From Acanthochromis polyacanthus (taxonomy: Eukaryota > Chordata > Actinopteri > Pomacentridae): DNA of 64,000 nucleotides. Shown piece after piece: positions 47,261 to 57,719 of the stretch. Made by a program: the position numbers and the translations under genes. Numbering within the stretch: position 1 is the first letter of the stretch; every line of letters starts with the position of its first letter. Under the pieces are notes generated by a model. The model saw nothing but the letters and a program-made list of their open reading frames with translations, was not told where the DNA came from and searched no databases. The stretch is taken from positions 62,001-126,000 of the forward strand of contig NC_067128.1 of NCBI RefSeq assembly GCF_021347895.1, given 5' to 3'.

Positions 47261-49809
47261 GCTGAAATGCTGCTGCTTGTAAAAATCTCCCCACGAATGT
47301 CCCGTAAAGTGGCGATACCCGAGGTACCTGAATCAGTTGAAGAGTTGCAAAATATTCTTAAGGAAAAACTTGAACTTCAAGGTAGCTTCACACTACAATA
47401 TGAGGACTCAGACTTTAATAATGCTCTGTGTAATTTGATTGACATCCATGATTTGCCACCTGAGCGTGCTATATTGCACATTCTTTGGGATGAGACATCT
47501 CCACTTGTTCAGCAAGAGTCAGCCTCTGTTGGTTCAGAGTCTTCCCTGGACACAGCCAGTTTATCCAGCGGAGAGTCACTCCAGAGTCCCTCAGCTTTCA
47601 TCAGGAACCATCCGCGAAGTGTCTCAGAGTGGCCTTCACCTTTTTCCATCCCGTCCTTCTCCTACGATGTGGAGTTGAAGTTGCGCAAAGGCAGTGAGGC
47701 ATATGAACAAACCAAGAAAGGTATCACCTTAACAAGAGACATGAAGATGGACATTTTGGACAAGATTGCTCATGCAGTTTTTGAAGTGAAAGCCTATCCT
47801 GATCAAGACCAGATTGAGTCAGTTGCTTCTGCTCTCATCAGTAGACACCCCTGCCTTCGAGAACCAGGCAGTGAAACAGGGTATGACGGATGGAAAACAA
47901 GCATAAAATACAAACTTGGCAATTACAGGTCCAAACTGCGTCAGGCAGGCTGTACTGAGGTTAGCATTAACCAGAAAAAGAGGGGCAGTGAAGATGATGG
48001 TACAAGTCCTTCTCTGAAGAGAGCAAAGAGAGGTGAGATTAACCATGTCCCTGACCATCCAGAAAACTACAATGATGACTCACTGGAGGATGAAAGATTG
48101 GTTCTGGTTGAGGAGTTCAAGAAGAAGAATAAGAATGTTGCACTCATCAAACAAAAGATGGAGCTGACTTTCTCCTTGAGGCGCAGGGAGATCGTTGAGT
48201 TGCAGCCTATGGTCTCAGAGGTTCTGGAACGTTGGCCTGCTCTGTTTTGTGAGGCAGAGGTAAGCAGGTGAACTAAGAATATATTATGTTGTTGATGTTT
48301 AGTCTTTTTTGAAAGTGTGTTGATCACAATGCCCATTTTAACATGAAGATAAAATTGAAATTGTTTTGACTTTGTAATAAGGATTCAAATTTTCTGTTCA
48401 CATTTTTTCAACAGATTAGGGAAGAGTTTTATCGGATCACAAACAAGAACCTAATGGACAACTTCAAAGAAGCCCTTGATCAACACACCTGGAGGCTCCT
48501 GAGACTCTATCGGGCGAGAAGGACAGCTTTTTCGTCTGAGATGGAGCAGGTCCTTAACAGTCTGGATCAAGAGGTGAATTCTAGATGTAGTAATTTAATA
48601 AACGCTGAACATTAGGGATAGGTTTAAGGTTAGGGTCACCTTGTGACAAACCCTCAGAATAAATGCATGGGTTTCTAAGGGACACAATAGCACAAACAAG
48701 CGAACCAATGGTGATCAAATGATCAATGATCAAAGACATTAAATTACACAGATATAGTGACTTTTTCCTCATTAAACAAAGGGTATCTTAATCTTTAAAA
48801 AAAGATCTTGCTCTGTGAGGAGCCTTTTCATGATGTCGTCAGACACTGATAATGATATTTGCCCATCAGTGACACAAAAAGCACTTTCAGTGGACACACT
48901 TTGGCAGTGAGCAATCATAGGGCCCAAGTTGAAAATGACAAATTACCATTTAAAAAGGAGTAAACCTTTGACATGCAATAGACAGGATTTTTTTGGCTAT
49001 GGAAGATGACATCTGCCTGCATGCTTACTCTATTTCTTGTAATGTTTCATGCAACTCTTGTTTCAGACATCTGACATCACTGCACATCGTCAAACTGCAG
49101 CCTTAAAGGGCCTTCCCTTGTATCTCCGTGACAGTCATCAGAAGCTCTTCAGGAACTGTCTTGTGAGTTGTTATAATGAACACAAATTGTAAATTGTGTT
49201 ATTATACTTCATTTACGTATAGTGTTGTACTTAACAATATGTCTTATAGTTGTACTGTCCTGGCTATTACTTGATGTAGCCTAATTAATGTCATTTGATG
49301 TGTGTATGGGGGTTCAATTTCTGATTGTGGGGTATGGGGTGGAAATAATTAAAATGTCAAGCTCATAATTAATTGTATTTGGGGAAAAAATGGTTATTTA
49401 ATAATGTGGAGAGTTGGAGCTTATTCTGATTCACAGTATTTTGATGACTAATGTCTTGCAATCTATGTGTTGGTCTTTTCCTGTCTGTTAACATCAGGAC
49501 ACTGACCCAGAAGTGGAGCAGACGAAGGGCCTCACTGTGGGTATCCTCACTGTGCTGGAGGATGATGACAGCAGGGCTCCTCAAAGTGTCGTGAGTGTTG
49601 CTGTTGTTGTGGAGGAAGAGATTGTCCTTCAAGATCTCCCTGACCTGCCAACTGCTTTTGCTTACCTCTTTGGACTGATCTATGCTTTAAACCTCAAGTA
49701 CCCAAAGGATCTCAGGTACACATTTGAAACTGTTCAGAAGGTTTTCATGGAACTTGGTACAGACCTCTCTGCAAGGGTCAGATCTCTCAAAAACAAACTC
49801 CTTCAGTGA
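47261..49809 (+). CDS. EnSpm second protein, SAMD3-like family
   Basis: Four exons in phase 0: 47261-48259 (ATG at 47267), 48415-48573, 49067-49162 and 49498-49809, all with GT-AG borders and no stops. The total is about 520 residues. The N terminus resembles a PB1-type fold (VPESVEELQNILKEKLEL, FTLQYEDSDFNNALCNL). A Ser-rich region, a helical block (EAYEQTKKGITLTRDMKMDI, RHPCLREPGS) and a basic patch with KKRGSEDDG follow. The C terminus is KVFMELGTDLSARVRSL. In fish such genes are often named sterile alpha motif domain-containing protein 3-like; here it sits inside a transposon, so that name reflects the mobile element. Role in transposition unknown. Unlike the transposase it is uninterrupted. 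Confidence 0.8.
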
Positions 49810-49884
49810 ATCCACAAATTCTGGATCTGGAATTGTTGACCTCTAAAAGTTCCCTTCTGTCCAGCCAACACCATGTTTTATGCT

Positions 49885-50280
49885 TTAGATCTGTAGTTGT
49901 GTATCATACGGGTTCTGTATGGTCTTGTATGCATGACTTATGCTTGATATTTTGAGACCAGAAGTTATGGCATTTGGTAACCTTGTTAACAAATTTAGAT
50001 TCATAGTTGTATGTCATACAGGTTCTGTATGGTCTTGTATACATGACTTATGCTTGATATTTTGAGACCAGAAGTTATTGCACTTGGTATATTTAGATTC
50101 ATACTTGTGTATCATATGGGTTCTGTATGGTCTTGTATAAATGACTTAAGCTTGATATTTTGAGACCAGTAACCCTATGGTGCTCAGTGACCTTGTTAAC
50201 AGATTTATTAGATTCATAGTTGTGTATTATACTGATTCTGTATGATCTTGTATACATGACTCGTGTTTGATCTGTTATTC
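49885..50280. repeat. Four copies of a ~100-bp tandem repeat
   Basis: Units start near 49886, 49995, 50093 and 50207 and share ggttctgtatggtcttgtat, catgacttatgcttgatatt and ttgagaccag. Located in the 3' non-coding part of EnSpm. Confidence 0.85.
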
Positions 50281-50589
50281 AGTCTCAAAGTTTAAAAGTA
50301 GACAGTGTAGCACAAGTAAACAGCTACTACTGGGACAATTGGGTCTCATTAGTTTGCATGTACTTGGCCCTGTTGGAAGAGATTTGATGCTGGTAGTTTA
50401 AATAAAACAAATGTTCTGAATGTATATGTTGCATCTGTAATTATTTATACATTTGATTATGCATCATTGGTTCTAAATTACAAATTTGAACTACATTATA
50501 AACTAAACTTATTTAAAGCAGTGTGCAAGTTTAAATTTCTCTTGAATTATTCTTTTATATACTGATTTAACCCAATTAAAGTGCATTCT

Positions 50590-51011
50590 GTGTAAGAACT
50601 TGCAGTAGAGTCATTACAATGTAAAATTATTAGTAAGTACAATTTACAGGACAGTTAGTAGAAGTAAGGATGAAGTGTTATTGCAATGTAAAGTATTAAG
50701 TTAGAATTTAGAGTGAGTAATAAGTGAGTAGAGAGAGTAAGCACAAATCACAATAAAAAGTTATTACAGTGTAAAATTATAAGTGAGTCCAACTTGGGGG
50801 AAAGTTAGCTGAAGTAAAGATTAAAAGTTTTTAAAGTGTAAAATTATAAGTTAGCAGAACTTACTGTTAAGTTGATAAAAATCAAAAGTCAGAGTTGAGC
50901 AAACTCGGAAGCAAAATTTAAAATACTTAGTTTAATTGTCCAACTTAAAATTTTACTGAAGTTTGTTGCCTTGAAATTTTGAGTTGACCCAACTTTTCTT
51001 TTTTTGCAGTG
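50590..51011. repeat. EnSpm subterminal repeats
   Basis: Repeated short motifs taaaattataag, aagttag and agtaaga/agtgag over 400 bases before the right end. Similar motifs appear near the left end (cctaaaacagt, gagttgttaac). Transposase-binding subterminal repeats are usual in this superfamily. Confidence 0.5.
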
Positions 51012-52816
51012 TATTCTATGAAAATAATGACAAGTGAACTATGTACAATGTAGATATGGTGTGTGTGTGTGTGCGTGCAGGACTACGTGTGTGCGTGGAA
51101 TGTGGGAGTGTGTGTGTGGTGTGTCTGCATGTGTGAGGGATGTGGAAGTAGGTGTGAGAGAGAAGGAAATATGGTGAGGATTAGCCAGAGCTAACCTGAC
51201 GAGGTAATCGGTAATTTGGATTAAGAATTCTAATTATTTGTAAAAGAATAAATTGATTAAATGAATTAATTGACCAAGCGGTTAGTACATCACCCATAGA
51301 ATGGAATCAGAGCAAACTCAGCTGGAGTTATTGAAGTGAACCGTCATGGGGCTGGGACTTGCGAGGCCTTCAGATTCGCAGCACACGGTCTGGACCTGCG
51401 GGTTCGGAGCGGTGCGTCGTCGTTGTGGTGGCCTAGATGTCCTGCCGCGGGTTGATCGGTTCTGTGCACATGGACCTGGTTCGACAGGTCTCAGCTGAGT
51501 GTTGCTTGGCTTAAAAATGATGGTTCTCAGGCTTTAGCCAAGAAAAACGGGTGTTGATGAAAAACGGTCAAAATTAAGAAAAATAAATGCTGGTTCTGAA
51601 TCGGTTCTTCAGATTAAAACGAATAACGTTGGTTTAAAATTGAGCAAAATGTCTCCTTAAGTTACAAAAATATTAAAAGATAAATGGTTAACAAACTTAG
51701 ATGGTGAGGGAATTTCAAAGATAGAAAAAACGCGCTTTAGGTAAGAAAATAATGAGAGAGACTTTGGTTGGCCTCTCAGGAAGAGAGGGGTAAGAAGAGA
51801 GGGTCGGTAAGCGAGTAAGAGAGAGTAAGAGAGCGGTGATGTGGGCTACGGCTGACTTTATCTGTGGGTCCAGCTAAGGGGAGGACCTGGGCGGAGAGAG
51901 AGAACTTTTAGGCGCGAGTCTGGTGGAATTTGGAATCTCTTTGTTCTCACAAAGTAGAGAAGAAAGAGGAATCCAGAATGGATTAAAATATGACATTAAA
52001 CGCGCAAAACACGATCTGTCTATCCCACCATATTCAGTTGTGTGAAAGTGAAATGTGTAGATTAATACATATGTTCATATGATGTGAATCATTTCATTCA
52101 TAACTATATGTTTATGACATTAAAAATATGTATCACAGTGAGAATATAACAACAAGTCAGAGATTTGGTAACAGGTAAATACAATGGTCATCATTCAACC
52201 TAAACGGAGAGGAAATTCAGAGGTTAATAAGGGAATTCAGTCCAAAATCATAGTATCCTGGGGAAGAAATGATTAACATCACAAATTAATAAATCGACTT
52301 CTATCAGACATGCAAATATGATCTTCAAATATGTCATAGATGAAACACTGTGAGTAACTGTGGTAAATCTGGAAAAACCAAATGCATATAGAAATATCAA
52401 TTTGGCAAGTGTTTTTGTTTAAGTTCAGTTTCAGTCTCTTTGTTTCGGTCAAAGAGAGTGAGAGGGTGACTCCAGCCTTCTGCCATAAAGTTTTACGACT
52501 TGTTATCTGATCCGTGGAATGCAGAGACGTCTCCGGCTGAGGGTCTCCTGAAGCTGAAAAGGGATTTTAGCATGAAAGTTCATTAAACAAACATCCATAG
52601 CATATAATTGAAAGTCATTGTCTTTTAAAAAGAAGAAGTTATTCCAGGGGTTTAAATGTTCACAGGAGCTCCATCCTTCTGTGAATGAAAACCTACAGAA
52701 ATACAAATGTCTCAATCCTCCTATAGAGATGGGTGTTGGTCAGTGCTGGAGAGAGGGACAGCTTATCTGAGTTTTGATCAGCTCAGGAATTCCAGAGCCT
52801 TTGCAGTCTTGCTACA

Positions 52817-52830
52817 TATTCCCCCACTTT
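52817..52830 (-). promoter_or_regulatory. Polypurine tract of the LTR element
   Basis: Minus strand AAAGTGGGGGAATA lies directly before the LTR start TGTAGC, as expected for the plus-strand primer. Confidence 0.7.
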
Positions 52831-53905
52831 GGAGCGATGTTCGTTGTATCAGACGAACTTCGGTCCAACATCAAGGTCATCCATGGTGTCAGGATCAAAC
52901 TCAGATGCTGCTCTGATTCAGGGCTGATGTTTATTAGTATCAGGAACAGGAATCCTAAGGGTTAGTGGGTTAGCTTCTGAAACAACTTTATTACTGACTA
53001 GTAAGGTAAAGTAAAAGAATCAAGATTCTAATAAAGAGTAGGTAAGTCCTATGGGCTTAGAGAATAAAAATAAAACAAAATAAGGTAAATTAAAACAAAC
53101 CTAAAGCTATATATGTCACTTCTGAAAATGTAAATCCTTACAGAAGTGTTAGATCATGGTTAAATTGTCATTTAACCGTATGAGAGGTGTAATTGTCAGT
53201 AGTAATGAATCCAAGGTGTTCTGTTAGAGTGAGAAGGTAGATGTATGATTTACCTAAAGCTGGTGTCTTGAAACGTGTCAGACAGAAGTATATTTATCTA
53301 CTGGGTGAGCAGACAACCTGGAAAACAGAGAGTTATGAATTCACGATACTGGCAGTGATAAGAGACGCGAATCTTATGTTAACGAGAATCAAAACAGAGG
53401 CTACGGTCAGTTGTGCACTTGATACGATGGGTTTAACCCCCACTTGTACCTACGGAGTTTAACGAGGGTGCTAATAAAGATATTAAAGGGTGAACTTGAC
53501 TGAAGACAAGACACCTGTGGTTGAGAGGACCTCAAGTGATTTTTCACTGAGTCTGAAAGGAAAGACAACAGCTCTGTTTATGTTATTTTTAGTAACCTGT
53601 TTTGGTTTGTTGTGATTATATTATTTAATTTGGTAATTTCCTGACAATTTGATTGTATGGTTGTTTGTTTGTCAAAGTTAGGCTTATGATTGTAAAGTTA
53701 TTTATTTCCTTTTGTCTGCTAATTCTACAGTTGAATTTGTAAACTTAGTAATTTATTTCTTTGCCTGTTAATTTTACAATTGGATTTGTAAATTAAGTTA
53801 TTTATTTTTCTCTGTTAATTCTACAATTGGCTTGTAAAATTAAGTTATTTATTTTTGTCTGTTCTACACCGGTTGTTTTTCTCTAGGATGTTTAGTTTTT
53901 CCTAA
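52831..53905. other. 3' internal region without supported genes
   Basis: AT-rich with several direct short repeats (aagttatttatttc, tctgttaattctacaattg). A 73-codon plus-strand frame at 53241-53462 has no recognisable features. Confidence 0.5.
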
Positions 53906-53909
53906 TTAT

Positions 53910-55541
53910 CTATTTAGTTCTGGTATGAGATCTGACTGATTTATTGCTTCCCATGCAGTCTTTATGAAGTTTCAGTGCGATTTTTATGTATTCATTTAAA
54001 GTGGACGGGTTTTTGTCCCTATCGATTTTGTTTTGATATATTACAGGATAGGTTTTGTCCTTAATCCTGTAGTTGTCAGACCATTGAGGGAGGAGCTTTC
54101 GATCGAGCTTACCCCCACTTGGTTTAGTGTTCTCAGGTGGTTGGGCAGAGAGGTAGGACCATGTTTTGTCCCCCACTTGGTGGTTATTTTGCGTGAGGTT
54201 TTGGTCACTTACATCAGTCGTATAGTGGGAAGCTGTGTGAGCTGCATCAACACAGGCTTCCTCTGGCTGGAAGAGCAGGTGCAGTAGTAGAATCCTTTGT
54301 CTACCTGTCATTATTTTAAGGAGTGGAACTTTGGTCACTTCATGTGGAGTTCCTGTGATGGCTATCAGAAGTAGGAGTAGTCTGGTTTTAAACTTTCTGT
54401 GGTTGGCTTTTCCTATCTGACCTGAAGTCTGGTGAATGGTGTGCAGGCTGGGATTTGCCCATGGTGATTCATGGCCGTGTGTCAACGTCACCCCCCTGTG
54501 GTTTTGGGTCACCACGAACGAAGGTGAAGAGAGAGGGCCAAAAGCATGAAAAAGTAGGCCGATGAACACCAGAAAAGTGGCGAGGACAGCAGAGAGGAGC
54601 CAAAAGTGAGAAGCCGAGGAGAAGTGCAGAGAGCGCAGAGTGTAGGTATTAGCACTCACAAGATCTGGAACCGGGTCCTGTGTGTCACAGTCAAGTGAAG
54701 GCAGGGTCATAAGGTCAGAGTCAGCTGCCAGGGAGACCAACACAGGAGAGTGAGTGGCCTGTGGGGCAGCAGAGGGAGGGCGAGTGAGCTCACTGGCTGA
54801 CAGGGTGGGTGGGTGGGCACAAGATTTTGGGCTGGGCTGACATGTGGAGGCACCTGTCCAAGAAGTGTCCACAGGAATGTTCTGGATGGAGAAAGGAAGA
54901 CCAGGGTCCAGTGGAGGCAGGAGGTCATGCAGTGCTGCCCTGCTGGTGCAGTTGATACCTGCAGTTTCAGTGACATATTCAGACTGTGGACAGAGGTGGG
55001 TTGCAGGAGTGGATTCAACCACTGTGCAAAGGAAGACATCATATGGGCTCTGTGGAGCCTGGAAGGTGTCGTCTGTGTGCTCTTGTCTGTAACTCTGTGT
55101 CACAGTGTCATCAGGAGCTGCGATTGGCAGGGGCTGGCGGACCTGTGCGTAGATTACAGAGCATTTAAAGTCAATTATGGGTTCAAAGCGGTTGAGAAGG
55201 TCCTTCCCCATAAGGAAAGGAGTGTTGTCCAGAGATGACACATACACTGGATGGACCAGTGTCATATGTCCTATCTGAAGCATCAATTCAGCCCTAGTGG
55301 ACAACGTGACCGTTGTCTGTGCATATGGCTGGATGTTTAAGTCACAGAACTGACAATCAGACTTTCTACCTGTCCTGTGCAGTCTGTGTTGTAGTTCCTG
55401 GAAAAGAGGGAGTGACATTATTGTGATGTCGGCTCCAGTGTCCAGAAGTGCGTCCTGATCCAGGACACCTTCAATGGTTACCGGTAGGTGAAATTTTCGG
55501 CCTGTTCCTCCCTTTTCAGTGAGGTGGCTCAGGAATGTCAT
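53910..55541 (-). CDS. Retroelement protease with integrase remnant
   Basis: A single 543-codon frame. Residues 1-130 form a retroviral-type aspartic protease: active-site DTGAD near residue 34 and a flap-end GKDLL near residue 112. A long Ser/Thr/Pro-rich stretch without known domains follows, then a hydrophobic segment of about 20 residues near 320-345 that could cross a membrane. The last 180 residues resemble the end of an integrase core and its C-terminal domain (TSGQI, MTGRQ). All of RT and RNase H is missing between them. The start ATG overlaps the gag stop as ATGA. The order suggests a deletion inside pol that kept the frame. Confidence 0.75.
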   Translation of the reverse strand: MTFLSHLTEKGGTGRKFHLPVTIEGVLDQDALLDTGADITIMSLPLFQELQHRLHRTGRKSDCQFCDLNIQPYAQTTVTLSTRAELMLQIGHMTLVHPVYVSSLDNTPFLMGKDLLNRFEPIIDFKCSVIYAQVRQPLPIAAPDDTVTQSYRQEHTDDTFQAPQSPYDVFLCTVVESTPATHLCPQSEYVTETAGINCTSRAALHDLLPPLDPGLPFSIQNIPVDTSWTGASTCQPSPKSCAHPPTLSASELTRPPSAAPQATHSPVLVSLAADSDLMTLPSLDCDTQDPVPDLVSANTYTLRSLHFSSASHFWLLSAVLATFLVFIGLLFHAFGPLSSPSFVVTQNHRGVTLTHGHESPWANPSLHTIHQTSGQIGKANHRKFKTRLLLLLIAITGTPHEVTKVPLLKIMTGRQRILLLHLLFQPEEACVDAAHTASHYTTDVSDQNLTQNNHQVGDKTWSYLSAQPPENTKPSGGKLDRKLLPQWSDNYRIKDKTYPVIYQNKIDRDKNPSTLNEYIKIALKLHKDCMGSNKSVRSHTRTK

Positions 55542-57715
55542 AGGACCAGTGAATGCATTGTTCTCAAAATTTCATCATCAGAGTCTGGTTGGACTTCCGA
55601 GAGCGCACTGAGGAGTTCTCGGTCATCACCCCCCTGTTGGGAATTTAGCGTGTCAGTCTCAGGGTCTGAGTCAAAGTCAGGTTCATCAGCTTCCCAGTTT
55701 GACATATGTTCTGTGTCATCTGGTTGGCTGGCAGGGTTGTCATATTCATGGTTGGGGTCTGAGTGCACTGCATTGTCATGAGGTCCCAAGTAGAATTCTT
55801 CTCCAGCCGTGGTTGAGGGACTGAAGGAATCTATGGAGGAAGACACAGACGTTACAGAGTCACACTCTGACTTCTCTCGTGTTTTCTGGACCTCTTGGAG
55901 CAGCTGTTTAAGCTCCTTTACTTTTTGGGAAATGTGAGGGATGTCAGACTCACCAGTTCCACTGACGTGGTTCTGTCTGGGTCTGCCTTTCTCATCATTC
56001 CTATGCGAGTAGTTGTCACGGGGTGCACCACGACTGTGATGTCTGTCCCAACGGTTCGACCGTCCCCTTCGTGGGTGACCTGGGGGCCGAGTTTGGTTAG
56101 GAACGGGTTTCATGTGGTCCTGGCGGTTGCCAGTCCAAGGTGGTTTGACAGGTTTGTGGGCCTGCCTAGGTCCTTGAGGTGAGGACTGTTTCGGTGTTGA
56201 GTCAGGCCGTTTAGCTTGTGGTGGATGAGTAATCCGACCATGTGAATTGTGGCCTGAAGTTCTTTCAAGCTCCATCAGTGAGGGAGGGCTGTCAAGATGC
56301 AGAACAGTGTTATGTTTTGCTGATCTGGACTGACTCTGTCTCTGTTTAAAGAAGCCTTTTGCAGCCAGCTCACGTAGCTGTCGGCTGTCTAAGGAGCGTG
56401 GGCAAGCCGACACTCCAAGGTGGTAGCTAGTAGTAGGATGCAGGTGTTCGACAAAGAGAGATTTGAATTGCAAATCTTCCTCCATTCCCGGTTTGTTTTG
56501 GGATCCAAAGTAGGCTAGACGTAGCCTGTGGTAATATTGATGGGGATTCTCTGATCGTCCCTGTTTGACCCGAAGGGCAGGTATCAGGCCAGTGTCTGGC
56601 ATGAGGTCGCGGTATTCCTCTTTCAGGGCCTGACACAGCTTTTCAAAATCAGTTCTGACATTGAGAGGTTGGCGGTCGATAAAGCTGCTGACATCACGAC
56701 TGGATGTCATCTTTACCAGACAAATCTTGTCATCTGCTGAGGCGAGTGGACGCCTCTTCAAGAAGAAGTTGATGTCAGACACGTAGGTGAGGATGTCATA
56801 GTTGGAGTCATTAAAATTTGGTTCAAAACGCTTTATGTGTCTAGCTATGCTGTCTAAATCACGGACTGTGGAACCCTGGGGTAATGGGTTTCTCTGAGCT
56901 GCTGGAGGAGATGGGGTGTATCTCCCCGGTTCTGTGAGCTCAGCTTCAAGTTCAGCTAGCTCTTTTGGTTCGATCTTTTGAATTTCTAGTGGTTCTGCAG
57001 CTCTGACTTCAGCGTCCTGCAACTGTCGTTCGAGGTTTGCCACATAGCTGCTGTTGTCTTTGATTTGAGATTTTAAGTCATCGTTTTCAAACACAGCTTT
57101 CTTTAGAAGGTGTTTGGTTTCTGTATAGTCCTTCTTGGACTGTTCCAGCTCCGTCTCTACAGTTTGAAGCTGGGTTTGTTGGTTAGAAATTGCTTCTTGC
57201 AATCGGTCATTTTCTGTCTTTAATTGATGTATTTCTTGGTTTGATTCAGCATTTTTGCTTTGAAGTTGAGTGATTTGGGCTTCCGATTCAGCAACACGTG
57301 TCTGGGCTTCTACCCTAGCTTGGTGTTCTTGCTCTATCTGGGTTTTAGTAGTTTGGTTCTGCTTTCTTAATAGTTCATTTTCCTGATTGCGGGCTTTTAG
57401 AGTTTTTGTTGTCCTCTCTAAGAGTTGAAAAGTGTTTTGAAGTTGTGCTGACATCACAGCAGCCATTTTCCCTAAGATTCTTGACAAAAAATTCTTTTGT
57501 TTGTGTGTTTTTGAGATCGCTTCCGTCAGGAGCTCTGTCATTTTGGTTTCAAGGGTAGAAGGACCAACATTTTGGATTTTTCCTACATATCCAGGTAACA
57601 TGTCTTCAGTCAAGCCACTTAAAGCGTCATCTAAGCTCATCAGCGGGTCACTGAGGTCAGACGCATCTGGGGCCATGTCTTTTAATGAGAGCAAATGGAC
57701 AAATGTTACAAACAA
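55538..57715 (-). CDS. Gag-like structural protein, 725 codons
   Basis: Would assemble the element's particles. An uninterrupted frame; MAPDASD at about codon 14 is an alternative start. Residues about 75-250 are a long Gln/Glu-rich coiled coil. Residues about 285-440 look like a capsid-type helical domain (YVSDINFFLKR, QYYHRLRLAYF). A basic Pro/Arg/Gln-rich region, about 480-600, could bind RNA in place of zinc knuckles, which are absent. The C terminus is acidic. The stop overlaps the protease start by four bases. Fully open, consistent with recent insertion. Confidence 0.8.
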   Translation of the reverse strand: MFVTFVHLLSLKDMAPDASDLSDPLMSLDDALSGLTEDMLPGYVGKIQNVGPSTLETKMTELLTEAISKTHKQKNFLSRILGKMAAVMSAQLQNTFQLLERTTKTLKARNQENELLRKQNQTTKTQIEQEHQARVEAQTRVAESEAQITQLQSKNAESNQEIHQLKTENDRLQEAISNQQTQLQTVETELEQSKKDYTETKHLLKKAVFENDDLKSQIKDNSSYVANLERQLQDAEVRAAEPLEIQKIEPKELAELEAELTEPGRYTPSPPAAQRNPLPQGSTVRDLDSIARHIKRFEPNFNDSNYDILTYVSDINFFLKRRPLASADDKICLVKMTSSRDVSSFIDRQPLNVRTDFEKLCQALKEEYRDLMPDTGLIPALRVKQGRSENPHQYYHRLRLAYFGSQNKPGMEEDLQFKSLFVEHLHPTTSYHLGVSACPRSLDSRQLRELAAKGFFKQRQSQSRSAKHNTVLHLDSPPSLMELERTSGHNSHGRITHPPQAKRPDSTPKQSSPQGPRQAHKPVKPPWTGNRQDHMKPVPNQTRPPGHPRRGRSNRWDRHHSRGAPRDNYSHRNDEKGRPRQNHVSGTGESDIPHISQKVKELKQLLQEVQKTREKSECDSVTSVSSSIDSFSPSTTAGEEFYLGPHDNAVHSDPNHEYDNPASQPDDTEHMSNWEADEPDFDSDPETDTLNSQQGGDDRELLSALSEVQPDSDDEILRTMHSLVL

Positions 57716-57719
57716 ATCT

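Larger units (their letters stand above)
42619..51011 (+). mobile_element. EnSpm/CACTA DNA transposon, 8.4 kb
   Basis: Ends CACTGCAAAAAA and TTTTTTGCAGTG are inverted repeats. Comparison with the second LTR (59330-59345) gives the empty site and shows only a TA duplicated. It carries a transposase gene and a second gene of the type annotated as SAMD3-like in fish, both on the plus strand. AT-rich subterminal repeats are seen at 50590-51000. Confidence 0.88.
42396..52816 (-). repeat. Left LTR (3' LTR), split by EnSpm
   Basis: LTR sequence is 42396-42618 plus about 51010-52816, roughly 2.03 kb. Plus-strand ends are TGTAGC and GCTACA. The other LTR starts at 59117. The flank GGCCC (42391-42395) is the left target duplication; its partner lies beyond the window. 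Confidence 0.85.

Noticed and set aside
51010..52816. A segmental duplication of 51-52 kb and 59-60 kb
   Set aside because: The pair are the LTRs of one element: inverted TG/CA ends, primer site, polypurine tract and gag/protease between them.
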